Source: an uncultured Alphaproteobacteria bacterium (GTDB lineage: Bacteria; Pseudomonadota; Alphaproteobacteria; HIMB59; GCA-002718135). From it: DNA of 50,752 nucleotides. The stretch is taken from positions 1 to 50,752 of the forward strand of contig CABYIF010000005.1 in the NCBI GenBank assembly GCA_902518985.1. Reading direction: 5' to 3'. The notes under the pieces are model-generated. The model saw only the letters and a list, made by a program, of their open reading frames with translations. It was not told the DNA's origin and ran no database searches. Made by a program: the position numbers and the translations under genes. Shown here piece after piece: positions 9,156 through 22,714 of this stretch; the first letter of the stretch is position 1; each line of letters opens with the position of its first letter.

Positions 9156-9225
9156 GTTTTGTTATGTAATATAGTAAAACTTAATATAGTTATAAATTAC
9201 AATATACTTATATTATAGCAAAAAA

Positions 9226-13465
<4,240 letters not shown>

Positions 13466-14263
13466 TTAAAAAATATTTTTTACTTTTTTAAATAAAGACT
13501 CATCATTATTAATTTTTTTTATTAAATTATAACTGTATCTATACCATTTAGAATTTGGATAGTTATGTCCTAACAGTGATGCTGTTTTAGTGCTTTCTTC
13601 AAACATACCAATTTCATAGTATGCTTCGACCATTCTGTGCAAAGCTTCTGGAGTAAATTTTGTCATTGAATATTTCTCAATAACTATTTTAAATCTATTT
13701 AGTGCTGCCGTGTATTTCTTTTCTTTTAAATAAAACCTACCAATTTCCATGTGTTTTGCAGCTTTATTTGAATTTACTAAAATAATTTTCTGTCTACTAT
13801 CACTCGCATATTTACTTTCTGGGAACCTATTTATTACTTGTTTAAAATTATCATAAGCTAACTCATTATATGTTCCGTCTAATCCATGATGAGTTATCTG
13901 CTCATAATAACACATAGCTCGCATGTAATATACATAATCTAAATTTTTATGAGCGGGATATTTATTTATTATTTTATTAAATTGTAAAGTAGCACTATCA
14001 TAATCAAGTATTAAATAACTAATAAAACCAAGCATTATTTCTGATTGAATTGCTTCATTCGATAACGGATATAATTTTGTAATTTCAATAAATTGCTCAT
14101 TTGCTAAAATATAATTACTACTGTCAAATGAATTTTTTGCAATTATATACATTTCCTCTGGTTTCTGACCTTGATTATCTTGATTATTATTTTTAGAATT
14201 TTGCGTTCCTGAACAACTAAATAAAAAAAATACTGTTAGAATAATAAAAAACCTTTTTAACAT
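13466..14263 (-). CDS. bamD: Outer-membrane assembly lipoprotein BamD
   Basis: 265 aa. Lipoprotein signal peptide MLKRFFIILTVFFLFSC with lipidated Cys17. The body is five TPR-like repeats typical of BamD/YfiO (for example MYIIAKNSFDSSNYILANEQF, then YDNFKQVINRFPESKYASD and ALNRFKIVIEKY). BamD is an essential periplasmic part of the BAM complex that inserts beta-barrels into the outer membrane. It lies upstream of ligA in one transcription unit; a bamD/ligA neighbourhood is common in alphaproteobacteria. A 34-nt divergent gap separates it from the amidase gene. Confidence 0.93.
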   Translation of the reverse strand: MLKRFFIILTVFFLFSCSGTQNSKNNNQDNQGQKPEEMYIIAKNSFDSSNYILANEQFIEITKLYPLSNEAIQSEIMLGFISYLILDYDSATLQFNKIINKYPAHKNLDYVYYMRAMCYYEQITHHGLDGTYNELAYDNFKQVINRFPESKYASDSRQKIILVNSNKAAKHMEIGRFYLKEKKYTAALNRFKIVIEKYSMTKFTPEALHRMVEAYYEIGMFEESTKTASLLGHNYPNSKWYRYSYNLIKKINNDESLFKKVKNIF

Positions 14264-14297
14264 TATTTATTTATATATGTTAAACGTTAAAATTTGA

Positions 14298-15068
14298 ATG
14301 AAATTAATAAATAAATATAAATCACCTAATTATAATAGTAGAAAATTTCATAAAATTAAATTTATAATAATTCACTATACAGCCCTAGCCAATTGTAATG
14401 AAGCTATTACTCATTTATGTAAAGCTGATAATAAGGTAAGTTGTCATTATCTAATTTCACAAAATGGACAAATTTATTCTTTGGTGGACGAAAAAAAAAG
14501 AGCCTGGCATGCAGGATTTTCATACTGGGATAGTATTACGGATATAAATTCTTGCTCAATTGGAATAGAAATAGATTATAGTAACAATAAAAATAATAGA
14601 AAATTTACAAATAAAATAATAAATTCATTAAAAAATCTTTTATATTATTTAAAAAAAAAATATAAAATAGATGAAAAAAATATACTTGGTCATTCAGATA
14701 TCGCCCCTTATCGAAAGATAGATCCAGGAAAAAATTTTCCATGGAAAAATTTACATTTATCAAAATTGGTTTTTATGCCAAAAAATATAAATAAAAAAGT
14801 ATCATCTAATATAATTAATTGGTTTAAATCTCATGGATTTAAATCAAAAAAAACAATATCTATTTTTATATTGATGTATATTGGCTATGATATCTTACCT
14901 ATATTTTATAATAAAAATTTATATAAGAATTTGATTTTAAGTTATCAGTCACATTTTAATCAAAAAAATATTTCTGGAAAATTAGATATTCATACTTTTA
15001 ATAAATTAGTCGAGCATTTTTTAAGTTTACTGTTGACGAAAATGAAAAAAAATCTACTAAAGCATTGA
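14298..15068 (+). CDS. N-acetylmuramoyl-L-alanine amidase (Amidase_2)
   Basis: 256 aa zinc amidase that cuts between muramic acid and L-alanine of peptidoglycan fragments. Zinc ligands are seen in IIHYTA (His) and in GHSDIAPYRKIDPG (His and Asp). SCHYLISQNGQIYSLVDE and RAWHAG complete the family pattern. Residues about 175-245 look like a short helical peptidoglycan-binding domain (INWFKSHGFKS, later YQSHFNQKNISGKLD). No signal peptide is evident, so it may be cytoplasmic and AmpD-like, although the domain layout recalls AmiD. The last two bases of its stop codon are the first bases of RNase P RNA. Confidence 0.88.
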   Translation: MKLINKYKSPNYNSRKFHKIKFIIIHYTALANCNEAITHLCKADNKVSCHYLISQNGQIYSLVDEKKRAWHAGFSYWDSITDINSCSIGIEIDYSNNKNNRKFTNKIINSLKNLLYYLKKKYKIDEKNILGHSDIAPYRKIDPGKNFPWKNLHLSKLVFMPKNINKKVSSNIINWFKSHGFKSKKTISIFILMYIGYDILPIFYNKNLYKNLILSYQSHFNQKNISGKLDIHTFNKLVEHFLSLLLTKMKKNLLKH

Positions 15069-15400
15069 TGGTGCGATGATCGCTTGAGTATTCAAGAGGA
15101 AAGTCCGGGCTCCACTGGAAAAAAAACCAGGTAACACCTGGCGAGCGTGAGCTCAGGGAAAGTGCAGCAGAAAAAATACCGCCTTATAAAGGTAAGGGTG
15201 AAATGGTGAGGTAAGAGCTTACCGCTCTTTTGGTAACAAAAGAGGCATTGCAAACCCTTTTTGGAGCAAGGTCAAATAGGAATAACAATCAGTTCCAGCT
15301 GAGTTATTCGGGTAGACTGCTTGAAACGGATGGTAACATTTGTTCTAGATTAATGATCATCAATTTATTTTAAATTACAGAACCCGGCTTATGCACCATC
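15067..15400 (+). ncRNA. rnpB: RNase P RNA, bacterial class A
   Basis: About 334 nt, the catalytic RNA that trims tRNA 5' leaders. The ends form a perfect P1 helix: GATGGTGC at 15067-15074 and GCACCATC at 15393-15400. The conserved core is present: GAGGAAAGTCCGGGCTCC near 15096, CAGGGAAAGTGCAGCAGAAA, GGTGAGGTAAGAGCTTACCG in the specificity domain, and ACAGAACCCGGCTTA (P4 3' strand) before the P1 strand. A T run at 15402-15408 could terminate the transcript, with the 3' helix as the hairpin. The 5' end overlaps the amidase stop codon. Confidence 0.96.
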
Positions 15401-15446
15401 ATTTTTTTAATAGAACAAAATTAGAACATTTAAAATATTTTATATA

Positions 15447-15481
15447 CCCATTGACGCCCATATAATCCCATGATAACCCAT
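15447..15481 (+). promoter_or_regulatory. MraZ operator: four CCCAT boxes at 10-nt period
   Basis: CCCAT occurs at 15447-15451, 15457-15461, 15467-15471 and 15477-15481, each separated by exactly 5 nt. The complement (ATGGG) matches the TGGG-N boxes with 5-nt spacers known for MraZ in other bacteria. A perfect TATAAT (15461-15466) falls between boxes 2 and 3, so bound MraZ would block the promoter. No good -35 lies 16-18 nt upstream. The boxes end 5 nt before the mraZ start, implying a very short or absent leader. Confidence 0.9.
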
Positions 15482-15486
15482 ATTTA

Positions 15487-15948
15487 ATGGATTTATTTGT
15501 TTCAAGATATTTTAATAAAATTGATAAAAAAGGAAGAGTTTCATTTCCTTCAAGTTTTCGAAACGTGCTTCCTAAAACTAATAAAAGTGAAATAATATTA
15601 TATAAATCAATTAAAACTGAATCCATTGAAGGTTGTGGTGTTGAAAGATTAAAAGAAATTGCAAAAAGAATAAACAATTTGGATTTTTTTTCTGAGGATT
15701 ATGATGATTTTTCAACATCTATTTTTTCTGAAATAGTGCCTACAAAAATTGACAAAGAAGGAAGATTTCTAATTCCTCCAGAATTAAAAGATTACGCAAA
15801 AATAACAAATGAAGCGGCATTTTATGGAAAAGGTCATTTTTTTCAAATTTGGGAGCCAAAAAATGGATTAAATAGCAGTGAAACATCAAGAAAAAGACTT
15901 TTGAATGAAAAAAAATCATTAAGAACAATATTGACTCAACAGAAATGA
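15487..15948 (+). CDS. mraZ: Transcriptional regulator MraZ
   Basis: 153 aa, an AbrB-like DNA-binding protein that forms a ring and represses the division and cell-wall operon it heads. Two copies of the DxxxR signature are visible: DKKGRVSFPSSFR near residue 13 and DKEGRFLIPPELK near residue 93. The start is the first ATG after the operator. No Shine-Dalgarno is present between the last CCCAT box and the ATG. The stop overlaps rsmH by 4 nt. Confidence 0.94.
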   Translation: MDLFVSRYFNKIDKKGRVSFPSSFRNVLPKTNKSEIILYKSIKTESIEGCGVERLKEIAKRINNLDFFSEDYDDFSTSIFSEIVPTKIDKEGRFLIPPELKDYAKITNEAAFYGKGHFFQIWEPKNGLNSSETSRKRLLNEKKSLRTILTQQK

Positions 15949-16889
15949 AAATAAAAAATTTGCATAAACCTGTGATGTTAAATGAAGTTATTTCATTTAT
16001 TCCAAAAAATAAGTCCATAAATGTCGTAGATGCAACCTTTGGGGGAGGGGGGTATACAAGAGCTATATTAAAAAATTTCAAAGTATCTAAAATTTTAGCA
16101 ATTGATAGAGATCCCATATCCAATATTTTTTCAAAAGATATAAAAAGTAAATATGCAAATTTTTCGTTAGTAAATGATAGGTTTAGCAGATTAGACAAAA
16201 TAGTTGAACAAACTAAACTTTCTCTAAAAAAATTTGATGTAATTATATTTGACTTAGGAATTAGTTCCAATCAAACAGATAATTCTAATAGAGGTTTTTC
16301 ATTTATTAATGATGGTCCATTGGATATGAGAATGGGAAAAAGTGAAAAAAATGCTTTTGATATAATTAATAATTACGAAGAAAAAAATCTAGCAAAAATT
16401 ATTTATGAGTATGGAGAAGAGAGATTTTCAAGAAAAATTGCAAAAGAAATAGTTAAAAATAGAAAAATTAAATTTATTTCTAATACTACAGAATTATCAG
16501 AAATAATAAAAAAATGTTTTCCAATTAAAAATAAAAAACTTAAAAATATTCACCCAGCTACAAAAACTTTTCAAGCTTTAAGAATTTATGTTAACGATGA
16601 ATTAAATGAACTTAAACAAGGTTTAGATAAAACAATTAATTTGCTCAAAAAAAATGGGCTTATTTTAGTAGTTTCTTTCCATAGTCTAGAAGATAGAATT
16701 GTGAAAGATTTTTTTAACCACAATAGTGGTAAACGATGGCGTTCCTCCCGCCACTATCCGGAGTTGCCTGATAATTTGGCAGCTCAACTAAGAATAATCA
16801 CCAAAAAACCATTAGTGCCATTAGATTCAGAGATTTTATTAAATCCAAGATCTAGATCAGCAAAACTCCGGGTAGCTCAAAAAATTTAG
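15945..16889 (+). CDS. rsmH: 16S rRNA (cytosine-1402-N4)-methyltransferase RsmH
   Basis: 314 aa SAM-dependent enzyme (MraW) that N4-methylates C1402 of 16S rRNA. Motifs: HKPVMLNEVISF at the N-terminus, VDATFGGGGYTRAIL (SAM site), GPLDMRMG, HPATKTFQALRIYVNDEL and SFHSLEDRIVKDFF near the C-terminus. Normal family length. Overlaps mraZ by 4 nt (ATGA); ftsL follows after 3 nt. Confidence 0.96.
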   Translation: MKIKNLHKPVMLNEVISFIPKNKSINVVDATFGGGGYTRAILKNFKVSKILAIDRDPISNIFSKDIKSKYANFSLVNDRFSRLDKIVEQTKLSLKKFDVIIFDLGISSNQTDNSNRGFSFINDGPLDMRMGKSEKNAFDIINNYEEKNLAKIIYEYGEERFSRKIAKEIVKNRKIKFISNTTELSEIIKKCFPIKNKKLKNIHPATKTFQALRIYVNDELNELKQGLDKTINLLKKNGLILVVSFHSLEDRIVKDFFNHNSGKRWRSSRHYPELPDNLAAQLRIITKKPLVPLDSEILLNPRSRSAKLRVAQKI

Positions 16890-16892
16890 AAA

Positions 16893-17207
16893 ATGAAATA
16901 CACTAAATCAATTATAGGACTTATGCTTCTTAATTTATTTTTAGCTCTTTCAGTTGTATTTATCGGGAGTAAAACAAGGGAAATAGAAAAAAGCAATGAA
17001 AATTTGATTACTAGTATTTCAAAAATTAATGATAATATTAAAATAAATAAAATTGAATTACTTACGCATCAAAATAGTTCATATCTGAAATCATTACATT
17101 CATTATATTTTTCAAAAATTACAGAGAGTAATCCTCCAACAGTTGTTTCATTTAAGCAATTATTAGAACAAAATAATGATATTAAATTGGCAAAAATAAA
17201 TAAATAA
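16893..17207 (+). CDS. ftsL: Cell division protein FtsL
   Basis: 104 aa bitopic inner-membrane protein. A single membrane segment (residues about 7-26) is followed by a periplasmic coiled-coil-like stretch (residues 30-70, heptad pattern of I/L with many N, K, E). FtsL bridges FtsQ to the FtsW-FtsI synthase and helps activate it. Assignment rests on size, topology and position between rsmH and ftsI, since sequence conservation in this family is very low. Confidence 0.85.
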   Translation: MKYTKSIIGLMLLNLFLALSVVFIGSKTREIEKSNENLITSISKINDNIKINKIELLTHQNSSYLKSLHSLYFSKITESNPPTVVSFKQLLEQNNDIKLAKINK

Positions 17208-17211
17208 CTAA

Positions 17212-18861
17212 ATGTTTAGTAATTTAAAACTATTTGATAGTGACTCATTAAAATTATTGCACAGAAGAGTATTCTTCTCAATCACAATTTTTATATTCGT
17301 CTTCTTTATTTCTATTTATAGAATTTCCGAAGTAATGCTATTCCCAGAAATTAAAAAAGAAAAATTTAATATCGTAAAACAAGATTTGAGAGGAGATATT
17401 TTTGATAGAAATGGAAATATTCTTGCAACGTCAATAAAAAGTACTTCCCTATCAATTAATCCTTTGAAAATTAAAAATAAAAATGACTTAATCATTAAAA
17501 TTAGTCCCATATTAAATTTAAGTAAATCAGTATTAAAAAAAAAACTATCAACTAAAAATGAATTTGTTTGGATAAAAAGAAATATAACTCCAAGAGAATA
17601 TCAAGAAATTATTAATTTAGGTGAAATAAATATAAAGAGTCATAACGAATATAAGAGAATATATCCTTATAAAAATATTCCATCACATATTGTTGGGCAC
17701 GTGAACGTTGATCAAAAAGGACAAAAAGGAATTGAAAGATATTTTGATAATAAGCTTTCTAAATCAAAAGACGTATATTTGTCTTTAGATATAAATTTAC
17801 AACAATTGGTAAGGGAAAATTTAACAGAAACAATAAATTTTTATAGAGCCGAGTCAGGATTAGCTATAGTGATGGATATAGAAAATGGTCAGATTTTATC
17901 TTCAGTTAGTTTGCCAGATTACAATCCTGAAAAAATCAAATCATCTAAAAATAATAATTTAATAAACAAAGTGTTGCAGTCAAACTTTGAAATGGGCTCA
18001 ACCTTTAAACCAATTACTGCAACGATGGGATTTGATTTAGGAGTTATTCAGCCAGATATGAAGTTTGATGTAAAAGAAAAATTTTTAAAAATAGGAGATC
18101 ATAATAAATATAAAGGCGATGGAATTTATGATGTTGAGAAAATAATAATTGAGTCTTCAAATATAGGTACTGCAAAGATTGCATTAAAAATTGGAAAGGA
18201 AAATCAAAAAAAATTTTTTAATAAAATTGGTTTCAATAAAAGGATTAACATCGAAAATAATGAAGCGGCAAAACCTTTGGGTAATAGACATTATTGGGGA
18301 AATAATGAAACTGCTAGAATAGGATTTGGTCATGGATTTTCAATAACACCTTTGCACTTAGTAAAGGCTTATGCAACATTGTCTAATAATGGAAATGAAG
18401 TGTACCCAACTTTTCAATTAGATAAAAGTTTTAAAAGTAATAATATTTTACAAAATAAAGAGTCTTCAAAATTTTTTTTAAATCTTCTTAATTCCGTAGT
18501 CATTAAAACAGAATACACAGGACCTAGAGTTAAAATTGACGGATATCAAATTGGAGGTAAGACAGGAACAACAGAATTATTAGACTCAAAAGGTGAATAT
18601 TATAAAGATAGAAACTTGACTTCCTTTATAGGAGTATTTCCAATTAAAAATCCAAAATATATTGTTTATACAGCTTTGGAATATCCAAAAAAACAAAAGG
18701 GGACGGATCAAAAAATGACTGGTGCCAGGGTTAATGCACCACTTGTTAAGGAAATAATCATAGATATTATAAACCTTTTTAATATTCCAAAAAAAATCAA
18801 TAATGAACTTCTAAAAGCAGACACAAATTACTTATATAAATCCTTTAATGCTTATATCTGA
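17212..18861 (+). CDS. ftsI: Septal peptidoglycan transpeptidase FtsI (PBP3)
   Basis: 549 aa class B penicillin-binding protein. N-terminal membrane anchor at about residues 19-38, then the pedestal domain starting RGDIFDRNGNILA. The transpeptidase domain carries the SxxK nucleophile motif STFK (Ser263, Lys266), SSN at 315-317 and KTGT at 450-453. It crosslinks septal peptidoglycan with FtsW. Four nt after ftsL; its 3' end overlaps murE by 14 nt. Confidence 0.96.
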   Translation: MFSNLKLFDSDSLKLLHRRVFFSITIFIFVFFISIYRISEVMLFPEIKKEKFNIVKQDLRGDIFDRNGNILATSIKSTSLSINPLKIKNKNDLIIKISPILNLSKSVLKKKLSTKNEFVWIKRNITPREYQEIINLGEINIKSHNEYKRIYPYKNIPSHIVGHVNVDQKGQKGIERYFDNKLSKSKDVYLSLDINLQQLVRENLTETINFYRAESGLAIVMDIENGQILSSVSLPDYNPEKIKSSKNNNLINKVLQSNFEMGSTFKPITATMGFDLGVIQPDMKFDVKEKFLKIGDHNKYKGDGIYDVEKIIIESSNIGTAKIALKIGKENQKKFFNKIGFNKRINIENNEAAKPLGNRHYWGNNETARIGFGHGFSITPLHLVKAYATLSNNGNEVYPTFQLDKSFKSNNILQNKESSKFFLNLLNSVVIKTEYTGPRVKIDGYQIGGKTGTTELLDSKGEYYKDRNLTSFIGVFPIKNPKYIVYTALEYPKKQKGTDQKMTGARVNAPLVKEIIIDIINLFNIPKKINNELLKADTNYLYKSFNAYI

Positions 18862-20260
18862 AATATCTAAAATTATTGCTATCTCAAAAAATTATAATTT
18901 TTCAAAGGATAAACATTTTCATTCAGTTACCTCTAATTCAAAATTAACAAATAAAAATACTATATTTATTTATGATAAAAATTCAAAAGTTAAAAAAAAA
19001 TATGTCAATGAAGCAATAAAAAACAAAACACCAGCTATAATTACGAATAAATTTCTTGAATTTGCAAAAGTACCTCAATTCCTAACACTCAATTTGAATA
19101 CATCAATTCAATTATTGTTGAAAAAAATTTATAAATATATGCCAAATAAAACTATTGCAATAACTGGAACAAATGGAAAAACATCAGTAGTTTGGTATAT
19201 TTCTCAAATTTTAACATTATTAAAAATCAATAACTCCACTGTTGGAACTTTAGGATATTATGAAAATGGAGTAAAAAAAGATGAACTAAGCTTGACAACT
19301 CCAGCATATGAAGAATTGTATAAGTATGGCTCATTTAAAAAAAAAGATATATATATTTTTGAGGCCTCAAGCCATGCTTTAGAACAAAATAGAATAAGAA
19401 ATTACCCTATTAATATTGCTGCAATTACAAATATTTCCAAAGATCATATGGATTATCACGAAAATATGCTTCAATATAAAAAATCAAAATTAAAACTATT
19501 TAATAAATATCTTTTAGATAACAACTATGCAGTAATAAATTCAAGAATAAATAATTTATCAAATTTAATAAAAAAACTAGAGTTAAAAAATCAAAATATA
19601 ATTTTATTTGGAAAAAAAGTTTATTTTGAGAAAAAAGAAAATAATATATTTCTGAATATCAATAAAAAAAAATATAATATAAAAAATTTAAAGTTAAATA
19701 GTGAAATCGAATTAGAAAATCTAGAGTGTGCTATATCTTGTTGTTTAGCTCTTAAAATCAATCAAAGAAAAATTATTAAAACTCTGTCTAGTGTAATTAA
19801 TCCTCCAGGTAGATTTCAAAAAATTGATTTTAAGAAAAAAAAATCTACTATTTTAATAGATTATGCTCATACGCCTGAAGCACTGGAGAGAACATTAAAA
19901 TCATATACTTATAATAATAAAAAACCTGTCCTTTTATTTGGGTGTGGAGGCGATCGTGATAAGACAAAAAGGAAATTAATGGGAGAAATTGCAAATAAAT
20001 TATCAAGTGTAACTTATATTACGGATGATAATCCTCGAAATGAAAATCCAGCCAAAATTAGGAAAAAAATACTGGCACATTGTCCAAAAGCTATAGAGAT
20101 ACCAGATAGAAAGAAAGCCATAATAAAGGCAATTAAAGAATTAAATAAAAATGAAATTTTAATTATTGCTGGTAAAGGGCATGAAAATTACCAAATTATA
20201 AAAAATAAAAAATATAAATTTGATGATTATAAATTTGCTAAACGAATTGTTAATAGATGA
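18848..20260 (+). CDS. murE: UDP-MurNAc-L-Ala-D-Glu:meso-DAP ligase MurE
   Basis: 470 aa cytoplasmic Mur ligase that adds the third stem residue using ATP. ATP loop TGTNGKT at residues 106-112, then ASSHALEQNR, the central YAHTPEAL and GCGGDRDKTKR. The DNPR motif (residues 394-397) is the signature of meso-diaminopimelate specificity, so this organism should have DAP-type peptidoglycan. AGKGHE lies near the C-terminus. It starts inside ftsI (14-nt overlap) and overlaps murF by 4 nt. Confidence 0.95.
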   Translation: MLISEISKIIAISKNYNFSKDKHFHSVTSNSKLTNKNTIFIYDKNSKVKKKYVNEAIKNKTPAIITNKFLEFAKVPQFLTLNLNTSIQLLLKKIYKYMPNKTIAITGTNGKTSVVWYISQILTLLKINNSTVGTLGYYENGVKKDELSLTTPAYEELYKYGSFKKKDIYIFEASSHALEQNRIRNYPINIAAITNISKDHMDYHENMLQYKKSKLKLFNKYLLDNNYAVINSRINNLSNLIKKLELKNQNIILFGKKVYFEKKENNIFLNINKKKYNIKNLKLNSEIELENLECAISCCLALKINQRKIIKTLSSVINPPGRFQKIDFKKKKSTILIDYAHTPEALERTLKSYTYNNKKPVLLFGCGGDRDKTKRKLMGEIANKLSSVTYITDDNPRNENPAKIRKKILAHCPKAIEIPDRKKAIIKAIKELNKNEILIIAGKGHENYQIIKNKKYKFDDYKFAKRIVNR

Positions 20261-21633
20261 ATATAAATTTAAAGTTAGAAAAATATGTTATAAAAAAAAG
20301 TAACAAAATAAAAATATCAAGTTTAGAAATTAATAAAGGTGATATATTTTTAGCTCTTAAAGGTAAAAATCATCATGGAAATAAATTTATAAATTCTGCT
20401 CTTAAAAAAGGAGCAAAGTATTGTATAACTGATAATAAAAAATTTATTAGGAATGAAAAAGTTTTACTTGTTGAAAATATTTTTGATTATTTAATTAAAT
20501 TAGCAGTAAAAAAAAGATCTTTATATGAAAATAGAGTAATTGGTATAACGGGAAGTGCCGGTAAAACAACTTTAAAAGAAACATTAGTTTTTTTCCTTAA
20601 AAAATATCATAAAATATCTTTTTCACAAAAAAGTTATAACAATGAATTGGGGGTCTTGGTATCAATACTGAATTTAAATTTAAAATCAAAATATGCAATT
20701 TTTGAAATTGGAACAAATAATTTTGGAGAAATAAAATATCTAACAAAAATTATCAAGCCAACAGATATTTTTATAACAAATATTCAATCTACTCATCTAG
20801 AAAATTTCAAGACTAGAAATAATATTTCAAAAGAAAAATCAGATATATTTTTATTAAAATATAATAATCAAAGAAGAAACATTTATTTAAATATAACTAA
20901 TCAATATGAAAAAAAAATTCTTAGAAAAGCTAATAATGAAAAAAAATTAAAAGTTATTAAAATTGGAAATTCTTCAAATAAGTATTTTATAAAAAGTATT
21001 CAAACTAAAGGAAAAAATTATGAAGTGATATTTTCTATTAACAAAAAAATCAAAAAAATAAATTCTAAATCAAATACTATTTTTAGATTAAATAATTTAT
21101 TATTTTGTTATGCTTTTTTCTCTGAAAATAATATTTCAAATAAGATTATATCTGACAAATATAAATTTTTAAAGCCAGTAGATGGAAGAGGTTTAACACA
21201 TCACATATTTATTAAAAAAAAGAGAATCATAATGATAGATGAATCATATAATGCAAATCCGGATACAATGTTACAGAGTATTGAATATTTTGATAGCATC
21301 AAAAAAGATTCAAGTAAAAAAATACTAATTTTAGGCAACATGAATGAATTAGGAGTAAATACAGATAAACTTCATTTTAAATTAATTAAAAATATAGATA
21401 AATTTAATTTTAAGTTTGTTATTTTATGTGGCGAATTCCTTAGAAGATCTATAAAAAAATCAATCAAACAAAAAAATGAATTTATTTATCTAGATAGCAA
21501 AAATGAAATAATGAGATTTTTATATAAAAATATTCATAATGATGACATTATTATGGTTAAATGTTCAAACAACACAGAAGTAAATAATTTTGCAGTAAAT
21601 TTATTAAAAAAAAAGGTAAAGAGTTTTGATTAA
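20257..21633 (+). CDS. murF: UDP-MurNAc-tripeptide:D-Ala-D-Ala ligase MurF
   Basis: 458 aa. Mur ligase pattern: N-terminal uridine-binding part with KGDIFLALKGKNHHGNKF, ATP loop GITGSAGKTTLKETL near residues 95-108, FEIGTNNFGEI in the central domain, and DESYNANPDTM plus LILGNMNELG in the C-terminal domain. It adds D-Ala-D-Ala to complete the pentapeptide. Very lysine- and asparagine-rich, in line with the low GC. Overlaps the murE end by 4 nt and mraY by 8 nt. Confidence 0.94.
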   Translation: MNINLKLEKYVIKKSNKIKISSLEINKGDIFLALKGKNHHGNKFINSALKKGAKYCITDNKKFIRNEKVLLVENIFDYLIKLAVKKRSLYENRVIGITGSAGKTTLKETLVFFLKKYHKISFSQKSYNNELGVLVSILNLNLKSKYAIFEIGTNNFGEIKYLTKIIKPTDIFITNIQSTHLENFKTRNNISKEKSDIFLLKYNNQRRNIYLNITNQYEKKILRKANNEKKLKVIKIGNSSNKYFIKSIQTKGKNYEVIFSINKKIKKINSKSNTIFRLNNLLFCYAFFSENNISNKIISDKYKFLKPVDGRGLTHHIFIKKKRIIMIDESYNANPDTMLQSIEYFDSIKKDSSKKILILGNMNELGVNTDKLHFKLIKNIDKFNFKFVILCGEFLRRSIKKSIKQKNEFIYLDSKNEIMRFLYKNIHNDDIIMVKCSNNTEVNNFAVNLLKKKVKSFD

Positions 21634-22714
21634 ATATCTAGCTTATGAATATCAATCTGTATTTAGTTTCTTAAATATTTTTAGTTATATAACTTTTAGA
21701 GCAGGTGCTGCTATACTCACTGGACTTTTTTTTTCACTTATATTTGGTAATTATTTAATAAATAAATTATCATTAATTCAACCTCAGGGCCAACCAATAA
21801 GAGATGACGGTCCCGAGACACATATAATCGCAAAAAAAGGAACTCCTACAATGGGAGGATTATTAATTATCTTAAGTATTTTGGTATCTGTGTTTTTATG
21901 GGCTGATTTAAGAAATAATTTTATTTGGATATCTATAATAACAATTTTACTATTTGGTCTAATCGGATTTGCAGATGATTATAAAAAGGTAAAAACCAAT
22001 TCCAGTCGAGGCATATCTTCTTTAGTAAGAGTCTCTTTTCAAATTTTATTTGGATTGTTAGTTACTTATCTAATAGTCCTAAATCTAGATCCAATTATCA
22101 GTAATTCAATGACATTACCTTTTTTTAAAAATTTAATAATTGACTTTGGTTTTTTTTATTTTTTTATATCTATTTTTATAATCATTGGTTCTGCAAATTC
22201 TGTAAATTTAACTGATGGATTAGATGGATTGGCAATCGTACCTGTGATGATAGTATCCATGTCATTTTTATTAATAGTTTACATTTCGGGCAATAAATTA
22301 TTTGCTAATTATTTGTTAATTCAATACATACCTGGCACTGGTGAGTTAGCAGTATTTTGTGGCTCTTTAATTGGTGCGGCTCTAGGATTCTTATGGTTCA
22401 ATGCGCCACCAGCTAAAGTATTTATGGGTGATACAGGATCATTAGCATTGGGATCATCATTAGGAACTACGGCTATTATGTGCAAACATGAAATCTTACT
22501 AGCAATAATAGGCGGGTTATTTGTTTTAGAGACATTTTCTGTAGTACTTCAGGTTATTATTTTTAAAATTACTGGGAAAAGAGTTTTCCTAATGGCGCCT
22601 TTACACCATCATTTTGAAAAAAAGGGTTGGGCTGAGTCTACTATTGTAATCAGGTTTTGGATTATAACAATTGTATTAGCCCTAATAGGTCTATCAACTT
22701 TGAGAATTAGATAA
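21626..22714 (+). CDS. mraY: Phospho-MurNAc-pentapeptide transferase MraY
   Basis: 362 aa polytopic inner-membrane enzyme (about ten membrane helices) that makes lipid I on undecaprenyl phosphate. Signatures: KKGTPTMGGLLI, GFADDYKKV (metal-binding Asp pair), NSVNLTDGLDGLAI, FMGDTGSLALG and LHHHFEKKGW. The start is TTG at 21626, preceded by AGGTAAAG as ribosome-binding site. No ATG occurs in frame before the conserved N-terminus. Overlaps murF by 8 nt and abuts murD directly. Confidence 0.95.
   Translation: MIKYLAYEYQSVFSFLNIFSYITFRAGAAILTGLFFSLIFGNYLINKLSLIQPQGQPIRDDGPETHIIAKKGTPTMGGLLIILSILVSVFLWADLRNNFIWISIITILLFGLIGFADDYKKVKTNSSRGISSLVRVSFQILFGLLVTYLIVLNLDPIISNSMTLPFFKNLIIDFGFFYFFISIFIIIGSANSVNLTDGLDGLAIVPVMIVSMSFLLIVYISGNKLFANYLLIQYIPGTGELAVFCGSLIGAALGFLWFNAPPAKVFMGDTGSLALGSSLGTTAIMCKHEILLAIIGGLFVLETFSVVLQVIIFKITGKRVFLMAPLHHHFEKKGWAESTIVIRFWIITIVLALIGLSTLRIR

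Noticed and set aside
15451-15466. TTGACG plus TATAAT as a -35/-10 pair for mraZ
   Set aside because: They are only 4 nt apart, far short of the 16-18 nt needed. TATAAT alone is kept as a likely -10.
15447-15481. Regular short repeats as a CRISPR-like array
   Set aside because: The unit is 5 bp with 5-bp spacers at a division-cluster promoter, matching MraZ boxes. No long repeats, spacers or cas genes are present anywhere in the window.
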